Origin: Ephemerocybe angulata
Lineage: Eukaryota; Basidiomycota; Agaricomycetes; Agaricales; Psathyrellaceae
DNA length: 64,000 nt
Direction: 5' to 3'
Assembly: GCA_013368325.1 (NCBI GenBank)
Contig: JAACJK010000074.1
Span: 1 to 64,000 of the forward strand
Each line of letters starts with the position of its first letter. Positions within the stretch are counted from its first letter, which is position 1. Position numbers and translations under genes: made by a program. Below the pieces are notes generated by a model. That model did not search any database, was not told the DNA's origin, and worked only from the letters and a program-made list of their open reading frames with translations. Below are positions 32,821-44,045 of the stretch, piece after piece.

Positions 32821-35800
32821 ATTGAAAGATGACGACGACGACAGACGGCGGCGGCTGAGGGAGCAGTGGCGTGCGGTGTCGACAGTTACTGAGTAGCGGT
32901 CGGCAGCGGCGAACGATGAGGTCAGAACTAAGCTGGACTTCGAATGGAGAAGAGGGTAGACCAGCTGAGGATGCGGGGCAAGTTGAGTACGAGAGAGCTA
33001 ACGAGAATCTTGAGTGGTTAAGTAACGAAGGGTGGCTTGCAAGTGGGCTGCTGCTTTCATCAGAGGACCCTGGTTATAATGTACCACACTCCAAACGCGG
33101 CGACATACAGCTGCAGGTCAGTACAATCATCAAGATTCCCGATGATATGTATGCGTATGCACTTAACACCATTTAGGGGTTCTCCCGACTAGCGCAAACG
33201 GTAACATATGTACGTAACGTAGACCCATGCGCGATCAGTTGGTGTGATTGGGCAGAAGTTTCGACTGGCATCATTGGACCCGGAGTGATTCCGTCCAAAT
33301 TCCGTCCATGTCAAGTCTCTTGCAGATCTGGATCGAAGTGAGAACTAACCGTGGCCATGATCCTGGGCCGGGTTCTGCACGGAGGCGACACAAATAAGAC
33401 AGAATTTTGATGTGATTTTATTTCTCTCTTTCAATTGAATCGGCCTACCTGCATTGAGCTGGGTCGGCACACGTGGCATGGGCTGTGTTAAGCGCCCTCC
33501 AGCAACTCACTTGCAGTCGACCTACATTGAATCGTCTCCCACCCATACATATCCTTGCGACCATCACCCCACCCCCTTCATTCTAATCCAACACTGAGAA
33601 CCTTCGCGCGTGGCTCAAGGCAAGAGGGGGGAGCCCGCAATGTGCTGTGCTCCAGCGGCACCCCCTCACCGTACCCTTGGGCCGATCTGCTCCCACCCCA
33701 GGCACGAGCGGGGCTCTTACACGTAAAACACAAAATAATTGATCAAAAATATTCTAGCCTACACGCTGCCTAACTCTGCTTGAACAGGCTTGAACCCCAT
33801 TCGGAGGGCACGCGCCAACCGGACAAGACCCCGATCAAAATGCCCTTTCAATCTCGTTCCCAGACACTTTGCCCTGCACTCACAGAAGGCAGGGGACTTT
33901 GCCTCAGAGAAGACACCTTCGATCTTCCTCCGTGTACATCTCCCTCTTCATAGTATCGTGTACATATCTAAGCGACTACATTGCGCGGAAAGATGAGATG
34001 AAAAGACGTATGGGATGAAACTCCTATACGCTTCTCGAGGCTCCTCCTCAGTTCAAAGTTATACATACTTTCCTCCTACGTGCCTTCTGATGAGCTCTAC
34101 ATACTCAATCTGACAGTGATGGGATAAGCATGCAAAGGTGAAAGGACACCAGAAATTTTAGGTGGTGTCGCGGACCTGTCCTGGTCAGTGGTGGTGTTTG
34201 TCCCCTTGAAAACCACGCTAGGACGGGTATGGAAACTTTTGGGCCTGTGGTTTCGAAACGTGATGAATGAAAGCATCATTTGGTGTGGTGGTGGCTTCGC
34301 GGGACCGACAACGCGCGCGCGCCCTCTGAGATTCCCATCATGTGCTCAGAGCCCGAGCGACATGGTTCCGCCGGAATCGCAGTTTGCAAGGACCACAAAA
34401 AGACCACAACGTGGAGTGGCTGACATCAAGAATCAGGAACCACTAGCGCCCAATTATGCATGGTTATGCCCATAATAATACATATCGCTCGACAAAGACG
34501 GGCTTTGCATGTCGGAGAACTCCCTTTGGGCGCGACCCGACTGCTTGTGGCAAGTCTAGCGTTCTCAGAGGAGGCGCACAGTTGGCGCAGAGCGCGTGGA
34601 ACTTGGGCTCATTTAACTGGGTCCCGTCGAAGTTTGGTCGAAGTGCTTCGAAGTGCCGCTTGAATTGAGGTCGGAGGCAAACCATGTAGATCTATCAGGA
34701 GACCATATGACGCTCCCGGATAACTCTAAGCGATGAGCGCTTATGTACTCTAGACCATTTAAAGGGGAATCCTATGGCCCTGGGATCGTGATCTTCTCTT
34801 CTCTGTACAGAAGAGAAATACTACTTAGTTGCATGGTACGTTTGAGAGTCACGACTGCAGCAATCTGCTTGAGCGGGTCGGAGTTGTCATCGCGTGCCGC
34901 CAGGTACTCCCTATCCCACACAGTCTCATAAGTTGTGATGAATCCGACATATCTGATTCAGTTGGACTCCACAATATTGCCACAATCTATACCCCGTCAT
35001 CCCGCTCTATGATCCTCCCACTGTCCTCCCATCAGCGCGCCTTTCCACTCGTCGCGAAGGCGACTTGATCGCTTCCTACCAATACGAGCTCGTTTCCACT
35101 ATTTCCGTGGTACTTCCAGCATTCAACGACACGTTAGAGATTGTTGATCATCAAAGGCTCTTGTACATTATCCGAAGAACCAATGAGTCGTACAATGTTC
35201 ATGTATTCCTATGCTGCATGCGAGAGGAAGGTACGACGGGGATTGACCTCCACGCTATGTAGAACCCTGAAGTTTTGGAAGTAACATTGAGATCAGTTGA
35301 AATGACGTCCTCTCACGAGCCAATATGGTTAAGGCTCCTGACCAGGACTCCTTACTGCGTCCGGCTGCCTAACTTCTAACTGCATGTACATATACATACC
35401 GTCATCTCCGGTGAATATGTATTCTCGGACAGGACAAGCTTACTTATAAGTAGTCACTTCTGATCGAACGTGACGTCTATGTACGGAAAGATTCCTGCAT
35501 CTCTGCTTCAAATGTAGCAACGAGGCGTATCTGCCTTCGAAAGTTTTGGGGACCAGAAGGCGTTCTTATAGTCTAATGAGGCATTTTGGGGTACCTATTC
35601 CCTACTCCGATGGCAATACGGTACCTTACGATAATGGTAGCGCCCCAATACTCGGTGGAGCACCGAAGGCTCAAGGGAATGCTGTGACGCACTTTATCCA
35701 GTCCTGTATGCCTCAAGGCACTTTCTATACAATCTTATCTCTTGTGACTCCGAGCCATAAGTCAACTTTTACGGTAGAACACAAGCGATGTCTATATGGA

Positions 35801-37575
35801 TATCAGCGTAATTCGGGGCTTCTCGGTAGGCCTAGAGCAAAAGAAGTATTGCGAATGGCGACGGTGAACAACATTTGAATATCGAATATAGCTATGATAT
35901 GCAAGTCGAATCGTAGCAACTGTATTCAATTCGAACGCCATCACAGATGGAGGGTGCCCAGGTGAAGAGAAGCTGGAACGGGAATGGTTCTCTGAGCTCT
36001 CCTTCTGATATGTTTCCATCCATCCTCACTGCGTTGAACTTACATAGCGAAAATGGATCTACCCCATATATGCGGGGCACGGCACGAGCACCGGTGACCT
36101 CAGTCTCTTTGCATCTTCCAGGTCCGACAGTCCGAACCGCGCCCAATCGCCGTCCTATACCTACCATATCGACCTCCCGCCCAAATCGCGCCAAAACTGG
36201 AGAGCAGATATCTCGCTCGCCGTGCTTTTCCAACGTGCATATCGCGTTCGAGTGTACTTGCGATTTGGTGCATAAGCGCTCGTCAGGTCTGATCACCGGA
36301 GTGTACGTGGGGACAGGGTCCTCTTCCAAGGGTCCTTCCGTTAGGGGCCGGACTGGTGGCTGTGTGATGGGGGAAGAGAGTGTGCTGCGGGCGAGGCAAT
36401 GGCATAATGATAATGTCGGCCGATAAGGACCGCATGCTAAATGACATACTAGTTGAAGAGAACGTACGAACGTACCAGCTCTGGTTTTCGTGTATCTCAG
36501 CTGGAAAGCTCAAAGGTATTCTGCACCAGAATGACGCTGAACCATCCTCGCGTGTCCGCGAAAAGCTTATACGTATACTGTGTATGCATACACGGCATAC
36601 TGAATCCTCGATGCCAGTCATGAGTCGCTGGCACATGTACCGAGATCGACAATACCGGAGGTGCACAGGAATTCGCTGCACTCTCACCATGTTTTCCCAG
36701 TAAAGTGACATTCCAATCAATCGAGCCTTCGAACAAAGGAGTGCGGTTATCGAAGCAGTACGCCATCGGGTTGCAGAGAGCAGTATGTACACAGACTACA
36801 TCGTTCGGCGTCATTGATGATCCCAAGTGAGCTTCTCAAACATTTTCTGAACCTTGGCCTTTCCCGCATATGCTGTCGGTGGGACAGTGAGAACCGGCGC
36901 TCGAATAGACGCCCGGGGGTTTCCCGCGGAAGAACGTTGATTTTTACCCGTCATAGGATGGGTAAGGTGGATGCTTCTGGGTGTAATCTGGTGGACACAT
37001 CTGGTCTTTGTGGTTTTCATCGGTAAAACGTGCCCGTACAGCACCAACTATTGAGGTAAAATCAATTTATTGTCTTTTGCCCATGGCACACATCAATCCC
37101 ACGGGATTCGCTATTTGGGGAGACTGACAGCGCAATGCGCTCTATGCTCCCTGGACCCCGGAGTGGCATCGAAGCCTCTGGTTTCAGTTTTTTTTGCTTG
37201 TCCAGACACGCAATCCGCTCAGATATGGAAGCTAGCCAAAGCACGACGCTTTGTCCACTGATCATGAATACCAGAATGTGAATTCCCCTCATCATCCTGT
37301 TATTGAGCATGGAACCACAAAGAGATTAGTACTGAAATGCCCTCCTCTTCTCAAACTCTCCCAAGAATATCAAAGCTGCAGCGACCACGCATGGTTAAGG
37401 GCTATAACATCTCGATGGGAGCCAGACTCAATGTGCTTTGTCCACGAACAATAGCGTCAAGAGGGAAGAGGTGAATCACGTGTCCGTGCTACAAAGCCCA
37501 GTGCTTGCGCGCCCGCTGTTGCACAAAGCACAAGAGGGTTACCGGAGTGACGCTTTGCCAATTTTCGGATAGCAG
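32821..37575. other. 4.7-kb stretch with no supported gene
   Basis: Frames up to about 170 aa exist on both strands between 35.9 and 36.8 kb, but they overlap each other, lack domains and show no splice support. A CG-alternating run lies near 34,312. It may hold decayed genes or a long regulatory gap. Confidence 0.45.
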
Positions 37576-37584
37576 TATATATAG
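37576..37584 (+). promoter_or_regulatory. TATA box of the 218-aa zinc-finger gene
   Basis: TATATATAG lies 108 nt upstream of the ATG at 37692, a fitting distance for a fungal core promoter. The leader in between is CT-rich. Confidence 0.55.
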
Positions 37585-37691
37585 AAACGCGTGGTTTCCA
37601 ACATACACCAGAGATTTCCGCTTCCCCAACACTACTACAAGTAGTCTCCTCTCCCTTCCACACCAAGAAAGTCATCCTTCGCATAAACACC

Positions 37692-38348
37692 ATGTCCAAC
37701 ATCGAGATGGGCTGCAGCATCTTCTACGATGACGATGTATTTGAGGACCCACCCACCGCCTCGTGCGAGTGCCCCGAGTGTTCATTGGCTCCCGGACCAT
37801 CCTACCTCCCTCCACCCTTCGACCACCCATATATGGACCAAAGCTCACAAAACCATACCCCGGGCCTCCTTTCTCTCACGCGAATTGATGAGACCCTGTT
37901 AGAGGGCACCACGCTCCTCGATCAGCAGTATGCAGTAGCCGTAAAAGATTGGCCCTGCTCTCCCGCCCCGCTCCCCACACAGTCGCAACCATCCTCTCAA
38001 AAACCCCGCCCGCCCGCTTTCAAAGAGGTTCTCAGTTCCTCGCCTTTCTCTTCCGGTCCTGAAAATGTCTGTAAGAGAAGGATCGGCCGGCCATCCCTCA
38101 GCCCCGCGGCTCTCGCCAATCGCAGACAACGCTTCATGGCCGAGCCTTATGCGGTGCTTATTGGGGACACAGATCCAGGAGCGGATAAAAAAGCGTTCAA
38201 GGTGCGATGCATCTTGTGCGACTCGGTGAAGGGAACCCCGTACTGGGATTGGACGCCCTGGCAGAAGCACTGCGAATCGCTTAAGCATATCCAAGCGGAC
38301 CAAGCTGTTAAAGCGCAGACGCGTTTTTTCAAAAACGGCGCGCGCTAA
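37692..38348 (+). CDS. Small CxxC-W-H-H zinc-finger-like protein (218 aa)
   Basis: A single-exon gene beginning MSNIEMGCSIFYDDDVFEDP. The first 110 residues are acidic and Pro-rich, with two Cys pairs (CECPEC). A basic region, CKRRIGRPSLSPAALANRRQ, includes an AT-hook-like RRIGRP. A compact C-terminal motif follows: VRCILCDSVKGTPYWDWTPW, then QKHCESLKHI, that is C-x2-C-x15-H-x5-H with a Trp just before the first His. This resembles a BED/C2H2-type finger. The same layout recurs at 44,046-44,885 and 46,876-47,834. I infer DNA binding, perhaps a domesticated transposon-derived finger. No full family could be named. Confidence 0.7.
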   Translation: MSNIEMGCSIFYDDDVFEDPPTASCECPECSLAPGPSYLPPPFDHPYMDQSSQNHTPGLLSLTRIDETLLEGTTLLDQQYAVAVKDWPCSPAPLPTQSQPSSQKPRPPAFKEVLSSSPFSSGPENVCKRRIGRPSLSPAALANRRQRFMAEPYAVLIGDTDPGADKKAFKVRCILCDSVKGTPYWDWTPWQKHCESLKHIQADQAVKAQTRFFKNGAR

Positions 38349-38539
38349 GGGAATGTAATGCGGGGTCTTCAGGTTGATTTTACTTTTCTTGACTCTTTCA
38401 TGCATCTACGGTATTTGGTTTAGCCCAATGGACTTACGGTGTAGAAGTGAGTTTCTCCAGTTTGAGTATTAGCGCTGAGCGCTTCAGCCGATTTTGAATT
38501 AATTATTACGTTCGCGTTGAATATTGAATATACATACCT

Positions 38540-38857
38540 TACTATCGTTCACCGGCAGATGCAAGACACCACTGAATGCAAGAATTTCGACTTTGGTATC
38601 TTCCGGTGCTCCGGCGGCTTCAATACTTCACAAACACCTTCAATAGCTTCAGGTAACCCTCCATTTGCCTTTTTCTTGAGGGAAAACGGTGCAGAACGAG
38701 GAGATGGTTTTCGGGCTCTTGTCACGCTCTTGTCACGCTTGCATTTGAGTTTGGCGGACCACAGAATGCAAGTTTGATGAAATTACCTTTTTTGAGGAGT
38801 GACCCAAGCGTGACATTGCATTCAGCGGTGTCTTGCATGTTCCGGTGAACGATAGTA
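38540..38857. mobile_element. MITE with 42-bp terminal inverted repeats
   Basis: Terminal repeats 38540-38581 and 38816-38857 match at 39 of 42 positions, both starting TACTATCGTTCACCGG when read inward. TA at each outer end suggests a TA target duplication, as in Tc1/mariner-derived MITEs. The 318-bp element encodes nothing. Inside are subterminal repeats of GAATGCAAG and a doubled CTTGTCACGCT. Confidence 0.8.
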
Positions 38858-39739
38858 GTCAATCTATGAGCAAAGAAATAATTACACACGCCGTAGAGAA
38901 GGAAACACTATCGATCGACTGAGGAGCGATGTTTGGGCCGTTTTGTAGGATTTCGGGTGGGGAACCAACTCCAACCGGAGGCGTCCACTACCTAAAGTTC
39001 CAGCTCGCCGGCCTCCTTACACTCAGATCATCGCTTTGCTTTGAGATCTCGGAGGCAACGACACAGACTGAGGACCGTGACAGGGGAAGCGGAGTTGTAA
39101 ATCAAATATATATTGAGATATAGGTTCCCACCGCTATTTCCACGAAAATTTTGATCACCCAAGAATTTGGGGAACGATCTGCACAATGAAAGGGACTGCT
39201 TTGGTTTAACAACTCAGACTGTACATGTCATCTGTACTATGTCGCCCGAGTATAACGAAAATGGGCACCGCGCAGGCCCCGTTCGACGTCTGAAGGTGAA
39301 CGCGAGACACAACAGTCGGCTCGCCTGGCAATCCGATTCTTTGCCTGGGGCAGCCTTCCCTGATTCGGCGTTGACAACGAGGCTTTGGGCATGGTGGAGT
39401 GTTGCGGGTGTATTTGGGCCTTGAATGAGCTGGAGGATTTGAACATGACCTCGCCTTCTTTTACACAGGAGATTCAGCTGAAATGATGCTTCCTCCTCGA
39501 TAAGTTACTGTTGGCTCCATAAACAGCGGTGGTTTGCCTGTGAAGCTTCGAGGTTGAAGCATTATCCCAGCTGATTCTTGTGTCGGAATTTCCCTCGGCG
39601 TTGACTACACTGGTATATTTAATTGGCTGATGGAAGGATAGAGGGATATGGGCGTAGTGAACTCACTAATCTTCCAGAACAGCTGACGGCGTTGGGACGG
39701 CGTTGTGAACGACTGTATCGGCGCTGCCGAGCGTTGTAT
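38858..39739. other. Intergenic, nothing recognised
   Basis: Short frames only, with no repeat or RNA gene noticed. Confidence 0.4.
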
Positions 39740-40054
39740 TCAGATGGCGTAGACAAACAACAGCGGATTGATTGGACTCCCACGTTTGACTGGACTACTA
39801 GTATCTATATCAACTCCCTCAATCTCCTCCTCTGCGTCCTCGCTGTTGGGCTCCAGCGCGTTGGTTTCCACCGAGTCTGACGAAGCGTCCGAGGTACGTG
39901 CTTCGAGTTTATTCTGGTGTTCATCCTCTGATAGGTTGTGGTGAATAGGCAGCGCCTTGTTGAGCTGGTCAAAGTAGTCGAAAAGCTCAGGACCATCGGC
40001 TTCATCTAGTCCGGTAAGAATGGCCTGTACGACCGTCGGCGAGATCGATGACAT
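39740..40054 (-). CDS. Small acidic hypothetical protein (104 aa)
   Basis: An open frame from ATG 40054 beginning MSSISPTVVQAILTGLDEAD. It contains FDYFDQLNKALPIHHNLSED and an acidic stretch, NSEDAEEEIEGVDIDTSS. Composition is protein-like, but no domain, intron or homologue was recognised. It is adjacent to the broken zinc-finger copy and could be an exon of a longer lost gene. Confidence 0.35.
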   Translation of the reverse strand: MSSISPTVVQAILTGLDEADGPELFDYFDQLNKALPIHHNLSEDEHQNKLEARTSDASSDSVETNALEPNSEDAEEEIEGVDIDTSSPVKRGSPINPLLFVYAI

Positions 40055-40373
40055 GCGCGATGCAGCGGATATGTTTGTCGGGCTGGTAGGGAATACTTAC
40101 CATAGAGGCTGAGGAGATAGCGGGCCGCGCGTGATTAGCACGTTGTTGGCGGATGCTCGTCAGGCTGATGAAGTGAGGGCAGGCAAGGTAAGTGTGCTGT
40201 TTTGACCCATCGAGACCTTAACTCATCTTATGCAGGCAGTCGCGCACCCTGAAGTAATGCACGACTACCGTGAATACCCTCGTGCTCCCCTTCACCCAAC
40301 GGCTTGAAGTCAACAACACGCTCAATCAGCTGCTTGCTAGTCATCAACGATGCACCCGATGAACATCACGTAC

Positions 40374-40420
40374 CTTGCATTTGACATTTTTCTCGTGACG
40401 AGTTAAAAGTCAAATGCAAG
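40374..40420. repeat. Foldback 1
   Basis: CTTGCATTTGAC (40374-40385) faces its exact complement GTCAAATGCAAG (40409-40420) around a small inner stem CTCG-TGA-CGAG. Weaker complementarity extends outward on both sides (ATGAACATCACGTAC against GATATTCATCGTGTAC). Confidence 0.8.
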
Positions 40421-40475
40421 ATATTCGATATTCATCGTGTACGGCTCGAAAATGTCTCCTACCTTTCCACTGGAC

Positions 40476-40532
40476 CTTTCGGTTGACGTGTTTGAACCAG
40501 TTGGCAACTGGTTCAAACACGTCAACCGAAAG
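40476..40532. repeat. Foldback 2, perfect 27-bp arms
   Basis: The left arm (40476-40502, starting CTTTCGGTTGACG) is the exact reverse complement of the right arm (40506-40532), separated only by GGC. The right arm is the coding part (NWFKHVNRK). The left arm is absent from the intact gene at 44 kb, so it is an inserted inverted copy. Confidence 0.95.
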
Positions 40533-40818
40533 TTCCACCAGGATCGTGAGGAATTGTTCAGAGAGCATCATTACGTATTAAGACACCCGAGGTAGGTTCC
40601 CACACGACTTATATCTCCCTTCTTCATTGCGTACTTTTACCTCGTTATACAGATGAGCGACTCTTCGCGACCAAAGATGTGACGAAGAAGCTCCCCGGGG
40701 CCCTCACTGGCAAAGCCGAAATCAAGTCTTGGATCGAGAAGATGAAGACCTTCCCCGCGTCCATCCCAGCCTCTGCCACAGTTCGATGCCAATGCACCTC
40801 CGCCCCCGGCGAGTGTGA

Positions 40819-40881
40819 CCCCGCGATGGTAGGCGCACAACGCCAAGGTGACCTTCGTCTTGTGCGCCTACCAACGCGGGG
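40819..40881. repeat. Foldback 3, 22-bp arms
   Basis: Arm 40819-40840 (CCCCGCGATGGTAGGCGCAC...) pairs with 40860-40881 with a single mismatch, around a 19-nt loop. Only the right arm has a counterpart in the 44-kb copy. Confidence 0.9.
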
Positions 40882-40932
40882 TTGAACCTAGCGCGGGCCG
40901 CCGTCCCTCGCGTTCTATGTATCCTTCGCATT

Positions 40933-42573
40933 TGACCCTTTCAACATTTCTATATCTCTTCCTTCTATTCTATTCCAGTTTCATTGTTGTACTATACAGT
41001 TACATTCGTATAAAATTGGAACCTCGTCCTTTGTCGCTCGACAACGCATTCGTTACTAGAAGATCATCTCTACACAAATATATCCAGTTCAGCAAAGAAA
41101 TACCCATGTAACATGTTTGAGAAACGGCGGACGCGTCAGACACTAGACCTATAGCATAAGTGCGTCGCGGAGAGGCCGTCTGGGCGCGAAGGGTACGGGG
41201 ATAAGCTGCGACAGTGGAGTGAGGCTGAGAAGAGAGTCAGAGTCGGGAAAGACGCTGGCCGATCGTATAGGGGGGAGCCGCAATGAGTATGAGTTATACC
41301 AGTGGATAGTGATACCAAAGCGATCGATCCTACAGCGAGCCTGGTACGTATGAGCTATTGATATTGCCCTGTAATATGTATTGGCAACGAGCTGACCTTC
41401 CAGGTCCATGCCCGACAAGTGAGACTCTCGAACGTAATAGACGAACTTATCGTATATCATCCACTTTATCGCGGCTGAAAATGATGAATCTTCACGGCAG
41501 CGTACGCGTATGACGTGGAGCGTATGGTGAAGGCGATCGAGCGCGGGGGAGGGGGAGGTGAGAGTGAGGAGGGAGACGGGGTCGAGGATGGAGGATGATA
41601 TATTACAAGTTATGGATACTTTACATAGTTGCACTAGGGACCTCGGCTGCTTCGGCTCTCGGTAGGCAGACCTCCAGCGACTAGGTCGTAAGGAGATATC
41701 GCTACCGATCCCGTTCAGTTACCAGCCTGGCTGAGTTCGAGTCCCGCTCGTTAGCCGTCCTGGGGGTAGCTGTCAGTAATTGGCGTAGTTACCTTAGAAG
41801 AATCACACACACACACACCACTACCAAGTATTTTGTTGCGGAGTGGGACTACATCAGTGGGGCGGTCGGACGTACTGAACGGATCTCCCGACGCGCTCGC
41901 TACTCTAGGCAGACCCTGGTGCATATGCCACGCTGAATCAAGCATGACGGACGAAGAAAGCAGGTCCACGAAGCTAGAGGCTAGGTGAGAAGATGAAGGG
42001 GAGGATAAGTACTGACGCACGATACCATGCGATGGCACGCTCAGGGCCAACCCATCATTCTCCTTATCAAAGCACCCAGGTATCGTCCACCCAACCCCAG
42101 GCGAATCTGTGCCTCGGCCCTCGAACCTATCCCCGTGTCAATGGCAGTTCCAAGGTGATTGAAAGAGCTACAACCATCTCACACTAGGCAGGTGCGACAC
42201 GCAAAACTAAGGGTGAAAGATGATCAGAGGCAGGATGTGGATAGTAGCAGAAGGAACGGCGCGTATTATAGAAGACTGACCTCCATTCGATGCAGGGCTC
42301 GACCACGCTCCAACTCATCGTAGCCGCTCGATAGCTCAAGCCCAAGACCCAAATTCGTCATATCCCGAAATTGATAACCGTTGGACCCAGTCTAGATAGC
42401 GATATCTCAAACTCGATATCCGGAACTCCCGGACTGCCAAAACTCGATAGCCCAAGCACGTCCACAGGCCATGAAAGCCTTGGATATCCTCTAGCCCGTT
42501 GAGCATATCGTGTGTCTGAGCATTACAGTCATAGGGGCGCACCAAGGCCAAAACTCGAGAACCCAGACACAAA
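40933..42573. other. Region with weak frames and AACTCGATA repeats
   Basis: A minus-strand frame of 161 aa (41149-41634) contains IKWMIYDKFVYYVRESHLSG but has no recognised domain. (CA)n lies near 41,808. From about 42,310 to 42,450 variants of AACTCGATA recur irregularly, and they reappear at 42,774-42,836. Confidence 0.4.
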
Positions 42574-42762
42574 ACTCCCTGCAAGAAGATTCGGGATGCC
42601 CAGGTATGAGAGCAGCGCTGGAAAGGCATTCAGGTTGTTGGTGGGTACGAGCGGGCGAGATCTAGCCGAGAGCTGGGTCTCGAGCGCGGAGGGGTGATGA
42701 TTCCAGTCTGCTTTCACATTTCGTGGGGAGGAAGTCATAATCGTGGGGCCATTACAAGTTAC
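42574..42762. repeat. Duplicated segment, copy 1
   Basis: It matches 42976-43138 in the same orientation with substitutions. Shared words are ACTCCCTGCA, AGATTCGGGATG, GGAAAGGCATTCA, GGGGTGATGATTCCAGTC and CCATTACAAGTTAC. On the minus strand both copies could encode NLNAF PxLLSxLxIPNL-type peptides, so they may be pieces of a decayed gene. Confidence 0.8.
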
Positions 42763-42975
42763 GCACCGAACACGAGGTCTCAAGGCCAAAACTCGACAAC
42801 CCAACTCGATAACCTAGACCCGAAACTCGATAACCAGGAAGGCGGTCTCCGTAGGGGAGGACAAGGGGAGGTGCACCGTCTGTTGGCGTTGCAACTCGGC
42901 ATCGAAGCTGATGTATAAGCGTGAGGGACGACCATGGATAAATTCCCCCTTGTGCTGCTCGAACGCACCGCACAC

Positions 42976-43138
42976 ACTCCCTGCAGAAAGATTCGGGATG
43001 TACAGGGATGAGAGTAGCTCTGGAAAGGCATTCAAGTTGGTGGTGGGTCTGAGCAGGCGAGATCTGGGTATCGAGTCGAGCGGGGAGGGGTGATGATTCC
43101 AGTCCGTTTTCATATTTCGCGCGGCCATTACAAGTTAC
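42976..43138. repeat. Duplicated segment, copy 2, abutting LSM6
   Basis: Partner of 42574-42762, about 400 bp away. Its end overlaps the LSM6 stop codon, so the duplicated block reached the very end of that gene. AACTCGATAAC-type short repeats lie between the copies. Confidence 0.8.
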
Positions 43139-43533
43139 AACGCTTCAGCAGCAGATATGTACAGCACTACGAGAAGTATAAGTCAAAATTGTAGAGATAG
43201 AACAGACTAGGCCGCACCGTTATTCCCTCTGATAAACGCGTCCCCATATCTGTTCACGACCACCCCATTCACATGCTCCTCCGTCTGCTCCATCGCAATG
43301 TTCATGTACCCATCCAGGCACGACAAGATACCTATCTCCACATCAACCAACATACCACAGAAGACAGTAGATCAGACGGACGCACCGCGATAATCGACAC
43401 CGCTCGTCAGCCGCACGATGACCCGCTTCCCGACGACGCCCTTGAGGAAGTCGGTTGGAGAACCAGTGTGTTGTTGGACCTGGGGGGCGGTGGCGGCGGG
43501 AGCCTCGCTGTGTGGTGGTGGGGCGCCGTCCAT
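43135..43533 (-). CDS. LSM6: U6 snRNA-associated Sm-like protein LSm6
   Basis: Three exons: 43533-43386, 43331-43218 and 43166-43135, giving 97 aa. After a Pro/Ala-rich extension of about 25 residues comes a complete Sm fold: SPTDFLKGVVGKRVIVRLTS, GVDYRGILSCLDGYMNIAME (Sm1) and RGNNVLYIS (Sm2), whose VLYIS lies on the last small exon. Residues typical of LSm6 (MEQTEEHVNG, RYGDAFIRG) identify it. LSm6 belongs to the LSm2-8 ring that binds U6 snRNA in splicing and to the LSm1-7 ring in mRNA decay. The three introns/exons keep phase. A repeat copy ends at its stop codon. The start at MDGAPPPHSEA is the first in-frame ATG. Confidence 0.93.
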
Positions 43534-44045
43534 GGCGATGGTCGTGGATGCGGTTAGAGTTGGGTCCCCGACGCGTTCGTTGTCCCTCACTCCAGGGGCT
43601 GTGCAAGTGGGTAGATTAGATTAGATTTTGCGTGGGAGAGTCGTCTGTTCGCTTCAAGTCAACCTCCTCTTCGTCTCCAATTCGTCTCCTCAGCTTCCTG
43701 AGAGGGTGTCGCTTCGGTATCTGAAATGGGAACGGGATGCAAGGGCGCTATGGTGAGGTGGTAACGTTCGAATGGAACTGTATACATATTGTACAAAACA
43801 ATAAGGACCCATAAATGAAGTCGACGTGAAGTAATCCTGGTTCGATGTTAAAGAGGGCTCAACATTACTGGCCAGCTGAAAACATACAAAGCAACGCTGG
43901 GATAGAGCAGGAGAAAAGAGACAAAGAATTGTATGGCTATAGAAGCGGGTTTAAAATAATCAAATACGAAGAATGCACAGAGCGCGAGATACATTGGTAG
44001 CGCGGCCGGCGCTAGGTTCAACCCCACGATGGTAAGTGCACAAGA
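43534..44045. other. Upstream region of LSM6
   Basis: No gene is seen. It is shared as the 5' flank of LSM6 and the 3' flank of the next gene. The part from about 43,980 is homologous to the 3' flank of the broken copy at 40.9 kb. Confidence 0.5.

Larger units (their letters stand above)
40374..40932 (+). pseudogene. Broken copy of the 44-kb zinc-finger gene, with foldbacks
   Basis: This is homologous on the opposite strand to exons 3-4 of the gene at 44046-44885. Matching peptide pieces are CKIFDIHRVRLENVSYL (the second Cys of the CxxC pair is lost), NWFKHVNRKFHQDREELF, and after an intron (GTAGGT...TACAG near 40,590-40,650) GALTGKAEIKSWIEKMKTFP. The reading frame is dead: one T is missing after ATGAGCGAC compared with the intact copy, and inverted self-copies are inserted. 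Similarity continues past the stop codon into the 3' flank (GTTGAACCTAGCGC). Three perfect or near-perfect palindromes interrupt it. Confidence 0.8.

Noticed and set aside
35892..36826. Overlapping 110-170 aa frames on both strands
   Set aside because: Both strands are open at once, no domains or splice sites support either, and composition is not protein-like.
41715..41765. B-box-like GAGTTCGAGTCCC suggesting a tRNA
   Set aside because: The five bases on each side of the T-loop do not pair and no A-box or acceptor stem fits.
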